Under the pieces are notes generated by a model, which was not told where the DNA came from, did not search any database, and saw nothing but the letters and a program-made list of their open reading frames with translations. A stretch of 12,840 nucleotides of DNA from an uncultured Lachnospiraceae bacterium (GTDB lineage: Bacteria > Bacillota > Clostridia > Lachnospirales > Lachnospiraceae): assembly GCA_910579425.1 (NCBI GenBank), contig CAJTVL010000103.1, positions 1 through 12,840 of the forward strand, given 5' to 3'. Within the stretch, counting starts at the first letter, position 1; every line of letters begins with the position of its first letter. The position numbers and the translations under genes were made by a program. This document shows positions 6,442 to 12,840 of the stretch, one piece after another.

Positions 6442-9400
6442 TTGAACAATACGGTCGCGATTATAGAGGCAGGAATTGGAGCAATGTCTTTGGGATTTGC
6501 GGAAGCCGGTTTTCAGATAAAAGAGATTTTTGTAAAAGACAGGAAAGCGATAGAAATTCACAGGAAGAATATTGGAGGAAACGGAATCATCTGGATTTTT
6601 GCGAAGCTGTCCTGGGATATTCCGGGAACCGAATGTATCAACTGCTGTGTAACCGGGAGCGCCGCGCATGTGGCGGACGGCGTGACATTGATTACGCAGG
6701 ATCAGAAGCAGAAAATCCGAAGCGCGCGTTATCCGGCGGGATGTATCGGGGTGCAGTCCGAAAGAACAGCGCCGGAAGACGAGGATGATTCTGCCTTCGC
6801 GCTGATGCAGAGACTGTATCAGATTACCGGATATCAGATTCGCGGCGAGGAGGGTGTGTATGAGGAGAGCGGAATGTCCGCGCCGGTAATCCCGCAGGAA
6901 AAGGGGAGGACATGGCTTTATGAAGCGGTTATTCCGCTGTATAAATATGTATCAGCGGCGGATTCCGTCAACCCATACAGCGCAGTTGGAAAACCGGCAA
7001 ACATATCCATGGAATTAAGAGATATCTTTGGCAATTCCGTGGAAACAGGAGATTCGTGCGTTATGCCATACTATAATGACGCAGTCATCGGCTTGTCGGA
7101 ATGGGCGCATACCCGGACATATTGCCGGATTCTTCCGGAAAAGGGTGCGGCGTATCTGCATGTTTATATTGAATTTGCGGCAGATGAAGAGATATCCGGA
7201 GGGGTGGCTGCACGACAGCGGCAGGCGGCATGGCAGCTTTCCTGTGCGGACGTTGAAATTATTGTGACATCTCCGGTGAGTCATCAGAAGTGGGAACTTT
7301 CGGAATGTGCAGGGGAAGGGGGAATATATCTGGGTTTTGTGCGCAGGTATGCCGGGGAGCTGGCTGCATATATGGAAAAGAGCAGACAGGATATTCCAGA
7401 CGATGTGGATCTTTCCTTTGCGCTGGAACTGGAACAATATCCGATGGATAGTTCGATTTTTGAAGTAGATATGACGGCGGCAATCGTACGTTCTGTCCGG
7501 CTTGCGCCTGACCCGGCGTCGCAGAAGGCAGTGTCCCATGTCCGGCCCTATCGTACTATGACGGAGAAACGCCCCTATCAGACGTTTTGTGAAGAGGCGC
7601 AGAAAGCGTGCCCTTCCCTCTTGTTTGCGCAGGATGACGGCGGCGCTTTATATGGACTGACGGTAGGAAGGAATGGATTTTTGAAAACATGTTCCATCAC
7701 ACCGAAAGGCTATGTGTTATCTTCAAACTCAGGCAAAGCAGGAGAAGAGACGGTAGAAGCGCCGGAGTTCTATGCCATTCGTCCTCTGCATAACGGATTT
7801 GTTACAAGAACGGCAAAAATCAGAACCGTCATGGATGACGGCAGTATGGAGCCGGAATTTGGCAGCATGGAATTGTCGGATGTAGATATGGATGTGTGGG
7901 CCGTACAATTTTTACAGGATTTTGAGGCGCTGTTTACATCGGAACATGTGCTGAGAGCCGGTCTGCTGTGTCCCGGTGTGTTCGATGGCATTCTGGATGT
8001 CAAAAAGAAGCTGGCCGAGGCTGTTTCATGGCAGCTTGCGGCTCTGAGAAAAGACGCCGGAGGCGTACCGGATGATGTGCGTGTCAGAGCGGAAGACCGT
8101 TTGCGCCGTTCTTTGGCGGAAGGATATGATATGGATGTAGCCGCATGTTATCACTTGGATTTCAAGGCCGCCGGACACATAAGACTGACGGCGGGAGTGG
8201 AAAATCAGACAAAGGATTGCCTGATTGCGGCGGGAAAAGCAGATACCGGGAAAGAAGAGTTCTGCCTGTTTTTTACAAATCAGTTCAGGGAGAATGCCCG
8301 GGAATTGCATGCGGATATTGTGTTTACAGAATTGGAATATGATATTGTGGAAGACGAAGGATATGAAAGCTCCCGCTGGTTAAGGTTTATCACGCCTTTT
8401 CAACCGCATATGGCCGGAATTGGGAAAACGTTGCTGGAGTCTCAGGTCTGCCTTCCGAATCCGCTGAAAAACTGTCCGCAGTCCCCGGCTTTTGATAAGC
8501 ACACCTGTCGTTTTCTTTCCATGGGCAAGAAATTTTTAAACTGGGATTACGAACTTGATTTTCACTGCTGTTATAAGATGCAGGATACGATTCAAATACG
8601 GATTGAATTTGAGCCTGTGGCGAATTTGAAGAGCCGGGGAATGAAGAGAGATTTATTTGATCTTCTTGCAGAGTATATGCAGGGACGGCAGCGGTTGAAA
8701 GAAGGTCTGAAGTCTGCGGATGATACGGTTTATCGAAATGTGATGGAGAGCATTTTGATGATAAGCCGGGAAATGGCGGAGTCGTGGAAGGACTGGAATC
8801 AAACGATGCAGAACCGGGTGAAATCTGCCCAAAGGCGGACAAGTTTGGAGAAGTTGTCTTATTCCTGTATAGTCCGCGGGGAAAGGGGAGAAGACGGACT
8901 GCGGTTTCTGGTTGAGTCAACAGAAGAGGGAAGAAGATTTCTGGAGCAGACAGGGGCTTTTCCGCCTGAAATTCGGACGGATGAGAACGCGGCGCTTCCG
9001 GACGAAAGATGTATGCTGAAATTTATGTTAAAGCAGCTGCCATTGTATCAATGTGCGCGTGCGTTTCCTTATATCAGTCTGATCCGTAATCAAAATCTGC
9101 TGTACGATAAGAAAGAAAAGAGATATCTGGAGGTATCGGAGGAATTTATTTACCGGACGCCGGAGATATCTTTCCAGCAGCTTAGGGCATCGGGAGGCGT
9201 GATGGAAGAAGTCGTTGTGGGAACAGTGCGGTCGGACTGTTTTGGAGCACAGGTAATTCGTCAGATGGCAGATCTGCTGTTGGAATCATTTGACCTGACG
9301 AAGGAACGGCTTCTGATAGAACTGGGGGTGTTGTTTTATTATGGATTGGAAAAGGGACAGAAAGAACCGCGAATTGTACTGCCGGTTACATTTTTACCGT

Positions 9401-9633
9401 TGACAGAGACAGGCGGTTCGGAAGGGGAATATACACAGTTTGGAGAAGGACTGAAACAAAATCTGACGGATTGGTTTGAACAAAAACAGCCGGATACGAA
9501 TTGCTGTGGATTTTTGTTCCACTTGAAACTGTATGAGCCTAAGACGAGGGAGAAGATCCTTTACTTCCCGAAATTAAATGTTGGTTTTATAAAAGAGGAA
9601 ACGCTGAGCAATATCCGGGAGCAAAGCTTTTAA
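6442..9633 (+). pseudogene. Chimeric ORF: C5-methyltransferase start fused to C-terminal part of a giant protein
   Basis: The frame is open for 1063 codons from TTG 6442, which has AGGAGG (6427-6432) 9 bases upstream; ATG 6436 is too close to that site. Residues 4-66 resemble the beginning of a DNA cytosine-C5 methyltransferase: AGIGAMSLGFAEAGF (10-24) matches motif I (usually FAGxGG), then KDRKAIEIHRKNIGG. The Phe of motif I is missing and no PCQ catalytic motif follows, so no methyltransferase activity is expected. From about residue 67 (near 6640) the sequence becomes GC-richer and unrelated. From memory, segments such as VNPYSAVGKP and ELRDIFGNSV (about 176-200), the acidic-residue-rich DVDMDVWAVQFL stretch and the C-terminal FLFHLKLYEP region recall very large LysM-type proteins linked to Tc-toxin or contractile injection loci. 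That assignment is tentative. No signal peptide or membrane segment is seen. The open frame could still be translated. Confidence 0.5.
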
Positions 9634-9635
9634 GA

Positions 9636-9782
9636 ATGTGTATTGGAGATGTTTCACTGCCATTATGCGATGCCGTAATCAAGGCATTGCATGAGGCGGT
9701 ATATGAAGCATTTATTGAGGATGAGATACTTCCGCATAGGGCTGATTTTTGGCATCTAAATCCAGTTTTGTCCGAGATCTGA
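9636..9782 (+). pseudogene. Short orphan frame, possible remnant of a gene downstream of the giant ORF
   Basis: A 48-codon frame starts at ATG 9636, 2 bases after the preceding stop, and encodes a peptide rich in Ala, Glu and Leu (for example VIKALHEAVYEAF). The same frame stays open upstream into the end of the previous gene. A different frame takes over near 9750 and runs to about 9918 (containing LIRRQRETIGHECQAM), as expected for a decayed gene with frameshifts. No family is recognised and the ribosome binding site is weak. Confidence 0.25.
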
Positions 9783-10077
9783 TTCGCAGACAGAGAGAAA
9801 CAATTGGACATGAGTGCCAAGCAATGAATATGAGTACAATTCTTGGATTGGCGATGAATATCAAACGTTCCCCTTTATGCGGACAAAATCACCAGAACAT
9901 TTTTGAGGGGCACATTTGAAAATTCAGTAGAGCATTTTCATGTGTTCGTTAAATACATTTGTAAAGGGAATTGATCCATTTTATCATAAAAAATCAGTTT
10001 TTTCTTGTAAATAATTAAAAAATGATTATAATAATTATCAGATTAGAATATGATTAGAATTGGTTGGAGGATATTTG
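9783..10077. other. Intergenic region before the AlbA_2 gene
   Basis: Composition falls sharply from GC-richer to AT-rich across this stretch. The left part carries an uninterrupted but unrecognised frame to about 9918; the right part is non-coding and contains the promoter at 10005-10032. No RNA gene or complete mobile element is visible. Confidence 0.4.
10005..10032 (+). promoter_or_regulatory. Sigma-70-type promoter of the AlbA_2 gene
   Basis: TTGTAA (10005-10010) and a perfect TATAAT (10027-10032) are separated by 16 bases. Transcription would begin near 10039, about 40 bases before the start codon, so this gene is expressed separately from the upstream ORF. Confidence 0.55.
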
Positions 10078-11412
10078 GTGTTCGTAGAAAACAAAAGAAC
10101 GGAATTCAAGCGAGAATATGTTGAAGATATCAAAAATACGATTGTTGCATTTGCAAACTGTGACGGCGGTACACTTTATATCGGAGTGAACGACGATGGA
10201 ACAGCTTGTGGTGTCGATAATGTTGATGATACTATGTTGCGTGTAACCAATGCAGTTAGGGATGCTGTGCGGCCAGATATTACTATGTTTGTGGAATGCC
10301 GTAATGATGTCATGGATGAAAAGTCCATTGTATGTGTAACTGTCCAGCGCGGTACGGCAAGACCGTATTATCTGAAAGGAAAAGGAATTCGCCCGGAGGG
10401 TGTTTATGTTCGTCAGGGAGCATCGACAGTTCCGGCAACAGATACTGCCATCCTGAATATGATCAAAGAAACCGGTGGTGACAGTTATGAGACAGTCCGT
10501 TCTCTTGATCAGAATCTTACTTTTGATAAGTCTGCTGACTTCTTTAAAAAACGTAAGGTAGAGTTTGGAAAAGCCCAAATGCGTACTCTCCATCTGGTTG
10601 GTGATGATGATATGTACACTAATCTGGCATTTTTGCTGTCTGAACAGTGTACGCATATGATTAAAATGGCTGTATTTGAGGGCAGTAAAAAATCTGTATT
10701 CAAGGACCGCCGGGAACTGTCAGGTTCTCTTTTGGAGCAGTTGGAGGAAGCCTTCGATTATATTGACCGTTGCAATCGTACCCGTGCAGAATTTTCAGGA
10801 CTGGACCGCTTAGATATGCGGGATTATCCTTCAGAGGCAATCCGTGAGGCGTTGCTGAATGCTATAGTTCATCGGGACTATTCTTTCAGCGCTGCCACTC
10901 TTATCAGTATTTTTGAGGACCGAATTGAATTTGTAACAATCGGCGGTTTGGTAAAAGGAATTACATTGGATGACGTGAAGCTGGGGGTATCTGTATTGCG
11001 CAATCAGTATTTAGCTAATATTTTCTATCGTTTGCGACTGATTGAAGCATATGGTACAGGAATTCTTAAAATCAATGAGTGTTACGATGATTATGCTGTA
11101 AAACCTATAATCGAAACAACAAGTAATGCTTTTAAGATTACACTTCCTAATACCAATTTCCACGCAAAGGAACAAAAAGCTCTGAATAACCGAAAAACGA
11201 GTTGGTTTACCAGTGTGACAAAAAAAGAAGAACGAATTAGTGCTGTCCTAAAACTGTGTCGCAGTAAAGGTTCTATCGTTCGCAGCGATATAGAAATGGA
11301 GCTTGGTGTGTCCCAATCTACTGCAATCCTGCTTTTGCGAGAGTTAACTCATGATGGTGTACTGATTAAAAAAGGAAAAACCAAAAATCTGCGATACTAC
11401 GAGAATAAATAA
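10078..11412 (+). CDS. AlbA_2 (Schlafen-type) / HATPase_c_4 / winged-helix protein
   Basis: This is a 444-residue protein of three parts. Residues 1-125 form an AlbA_2 (Schlafen AlbA_2, DUF4062-neighbour type) nucleic-acid-binding domain: ENKRTEFKRE (4-13), TIVAFANCDGGTLYIGVNDDG (21-41, the family hallmark), and EGVYVRQGAST (107-117). Residues about 250-345 form a GHKL-like ATP-binding C-terminal domain: REALLNAIVHRDYS (256-269), DRIEF..IGGL (281-291) and YGTGI (325-329). Residues about 383-444 form a winged helix with SDIEMELGVSQSTAILLLREL (403-423 region) and a basic wing KKGKTKNLRYY. Such proteins are annotated as putative transcriptional regulators or RNA-binding ATPases, and some occur in defence islands. 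GTG 10078 is chosen because GGAGG (10066-10070) lies 7 bases before it; TTG 10075 and TTG 10060 are less likely. There is no partner gene, and downstream is a broken transposase. Confidence 0.82.
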   Translation: MFVENKRTEFKREYVEDIKNTIVAFANCDGGTLYIGVNDDGTACGVDNVDDTMLRVTNAVRDAVRPDITMFVECRNDVMDEKSIVCVTVQRGTARPYYLKGKGIRPEGVYVRQGASTVPATDTAILNMIKETGGDSYETVRSLDQNLTFDKSADFFKKRKVEFGKAQMRTLHLVGDDDMYTNLAFLLSEQCTHMIKMAVFEGSKKSVFKDRRELSGSLLEQLEEAFDYIDRCNRTRAEFSGLDRLDMRDYPSEAIREALLNAIVHRDYSFSAATLISIFEDRIEFVTIGGLVKGITLDDVKLGVSVLRNQYLANIFYRLRLIEAYGTGILKINECYDDYAVKPIIETTSNAFKITLPNTNFHAKEQKALNNRKTSWFTSVTKKEERISAVLKLCRSKGSIVRSDIEMELGVSQSTAILLLRELTHDGVLIKKGKTKNLRYYENK

Positions 11413-11428
11413 CGTAGTGGCTGAAATT

Positions 11429-11950
11429 ATGCCATTCAAATATGAGTGCGAAATTCTCCTTTATCCTAATCTCCCGAAAAAATTATACACAACATTGGTA
11501 TATGTCAAAAATCCAAATGGTAAAACCTATGTATATAGCAACATTTCGATTTATGATAAGGAAACAAAAAAAGGTTAAGCACATCCGCCTTTTACTGTTG
11601 GTTTTGCCTGCAGGGCGGCAGAGCGCCACAGAGACGGTATCCGTTCACATCACAATTACTGTGAGGTCTTTGGGGACGAACTGTACGCGGACACGGAATA
11701 TTCCTTCACCTCATGGAAAGGACATCGTTTCTATATCCACGTCATATTACGATAAGTTCTTCCTGGTTCATGAAACCCCCGTAAGGGCATCAGGGCTGAG
11801 TACAATGGCCTCAATAATGATCTTGATATGAAGCGTCTGCGTATCCATTCGGCGGCCATGGAGGGCAGGATTTTCATACAGTTTATAGCACTCCTGATCA
11901 CAACCCGGTTAAAGCAGGTGATGAATGAAGCCGGATGGTTTAAAAACCAT
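11429..11950 (+). pseudogene. Degenerate IS1634-like transposase (frameshifted, internally deleted)
   Basis: Fragments of one transposase appear in order but in different frames. The N-terminus runs from ATG 11429 to a stop at 11576 and includes LVYVKNPNGKTYVYSN. A middle piece (about 11640-11755) contains SFTSWKGHRFYIHV, and a short piece with KFFLVHETPVR follows at about 11750-11785. The C-terminus (about 11790-11950) reads LNNDLDMKRLRIHS and GRIFIQFIALL. The LDMKRLRIHS and IQFIALI-type motifs are characteristic of IS1634/IS4-superfamily DDE transposases, which are normally ~500-600 residues; here about 170 remain, so most of the catalytic core is deleted. No terminal inverted repeats were identified. 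The right end is cut about 10 bases before the convergent LysR stop codon. Confidence 0.65.
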
Positions 11951-11960
11951 GATCTTCGTC

Positions 11961-12836
11961 TTATGTTTCTGCTTTTAATTGTTGCAGAAATGCACTGGAA
12001 GCTCTCGAAAGAACCTGATATTTTTTCCAGACAATGCAAAGCTCTGCCTCCAATGTGGGGAAAAGCTGCTTGAAACATAAATTGCTGTCCCCAGTCGTGT
12101 TAATAATCCTGTCCAGTGCAATCACATATCCAAAGCCCTTTTTGACAAACTGTGCGGCGTTGTAAATCAAATCATAGGTTGCAACAATATTGAGCTTGGA
12201 ACTATCAGACCTTAACCATTGGAACATTTCTGTATTGATTGAGGTCTGGTGAGATACAATCAAGGGCTTATCCCGCAAATCCTCTGCACAGATTGTTTCC
12301 TTTTCCGCTAACGGACTGTCTTTTCGCATCAACACGCCCCATAAGTCTTTTTGCGGAAGTCTGAGGTAATCATATTTGCTGATGTCCGCTTCTCCAACCA
12401 GCAATCCAAAGTCAATTAAACCCTTATCTAGTTTTTCCATAACACGCTCCGCATCGCCGCTGTAAATGTGGTAATGAATGAGAGGGTGTTTTTTCTGCAA
12501 ATCCTGTGCCGCCTGTGCCAAAAAGGAAATACCTTCAGTTTCCCCGCAGCCGATATAAATATCCCCGCCGATGTTCTCACTGGAAGATGCCAGTTCCGCC
12601 TTTGTCTTTTCCATTAAATCAACCAATTCTTCCGCGCGTTTGCGCAACAGCATTCCGTCCTCGGTCAGTGTGACTTTTTTACTTCCGCGAATGAATAGCT
12701 GTTTCCCTAATTCTTCTTCCAAATCTTTTAACTGTCTGGAAAGCGGCGGCTGCGTCATGCGCAGGGCTTCCGCTGCCTTTGTGATGCTTTCTTCCCTTGC
12801 AACTGCAAGGAAATACTGTAATACCCGAATATCCAA
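11961..12836 (-). CDS. LysR-family transcriptional regulator
   Basis: This 291-residue protein has the standard LysR layout and full family length. A winged helix-turn-helix spans residues 1-60 (MDIRVLQYFLAVAREESITKAAE, then LRMTQPPLSRQLKDLEEELGKQLF), a linker helix 62-85, and a two-lobed effector-binding domain about 90-290 (GDIYIGCGETEG at 91-102, IDFGLLVG at 141-148, GFGYVIALDRI at 234-244). It binds DNA and switches transcription of a target gene in response to a small molecule. LysR proteins usually control themselves and a divergent neighbour, which here would lie beyond 12840 and is not visible. The start is TTG at 12836-12834; its ribosome binding site is outside the window, but the N-terminus matches the family exactly. 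The gene converges on the transposase remnant. Confidence 0.92.
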   Translation of the reverse strand: MDIRVLQYFLAVAREESITKAAEALRMTQPPLSRQLKDLEEELGKQLFIRGSKKVTLTEDGMLLRKRAEELVDLMEKTKAELASSSENIGGDIYIGCGETEGISFLAQAAQDLQKKHPLIHYHIYSGDAERVMEKLDKGLIDFGLLVGEADISKYDYLRLPQKDLWGVLMRKDSPLAEKETICAEDLRDKPLIVSHQTSINTEMFQWLRSDSSKLNIVATYDLIYNAAQFVKKGFGYVIALDRIINTTGDSNLCFKQLFPTLEAELCIVWKKYQVLSRASSAFLQQLKAET

Positions 12837-12840
12837 GTGT

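Noticed and set aside
6390..6788. 132-codon frame overlapping the start of the chimeric ORF
   Set aside because: Its Arg/Gly-rich composition is typical of a shadow frame and it resembles no family; the overlapping frame has the ribosome binding site and methyltransferase-like residues.
7015..7539. 174-codon minus-strand frame inside the giant ORF
   Set aside because: Antisense shadow of a GC-richer coding region; no start signal and a low-plausibility composition rich in Cys, His and Arg.
8390..8920. 176-codon minus-strand frame inside the giant ORF
   Set aside because: Ser/Pro-rich antisense shadow without a ribosome binding site.
10054..10656. 200-codon minus-strand frame opposite the AlbA_2 gene
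   Set aside because: The opposite strand encodes clear AlbA_2 hallmarks with a promoter and ribosome binding site; this frame is its shadow.
11935..11950. Palindrome ATGGTTTAAAAACCAT as a terminator for the LysR gene
   Set aside because: The stem is only 7 bp with a 2-base loop and no T run follows on the minus strand; it also lies within transposase-like coding sequence.
1..12840. CRISPR arrays, tRNA or rRNA genes
   Set aside because: No regularly spaced repeats, cloverleaf-type sequence or rRNA-like sequence was seen on either strand.

Overview
The window looks like an accessory, recombination-worn part of a Clostridia (probably Lachnospiraceae-type) chromosome. This rests on strong AGGAGG-type ribosome binding sites, TTG/GTG starts, and AT-rich acquired genes sitting beside more GC-rich stretches. 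The placement is an inference from sequence style, not from a marker gene.

Region 1 (about 1-5340) is a four-gene defence operon on the + strand. A TTGATT-16-TATAAT promoter and a large hairpin lie in front of it, and a clean intrinsic terminator (5301-5338) lies behind it. The first two genes, an AAA15/SMC-like ATPase and an RloB (TOPRIM-like) protein, match the AbiL-type pair. The next two, a PD-(D/E)XK-like protein with a DUF4297/Cap4-type N-terminus and a HerA/FtsK-like hexameric ATPase, match the nuclease + HerA anti-phage pair. All four are translationally coupled (overlaps of 11 and 4 nt, and one 4-nt gap), so they are probably made together, although the second pair is visibly more AT-rich. 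A 15-bp perfect direct repeat with weaker similarity around it (49-63 and 5589-5603) brackets the operon and may mark the edges of an inserted cassette.

Region 2 (about 5340-6365) is an intergenic stretch followed by a compact type II toxin-antitoxin module: a small antitoxin-like gene directly abutting a RelE/ParE-like toxin, closed by its own terminator.

Region 3 (about 6366-9790) is a long GC-richer reading frame. Its first ~60 residues look like the decayed start of a DNA cytosine-C5 methyltransferase. The rest looks like the C-terminal ~1000 residues of a giant exported or injection-system-associated protein (tentative). It is best read as a chimera or pseudogene. A 48-codon orphan frame follows.

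Region 4 (about 9990-11412) holds an AlbA_2 (Schlafen-type) / HATPase_c_4 / winged-helix protein with its own promoter. Region 5 (11429-11950) is a broken IS1634-like transposase in several frames. It ends about 10 nt from the 3' end of a convergent LysR-family regulator (11961-12836, - strand), which appears complete.
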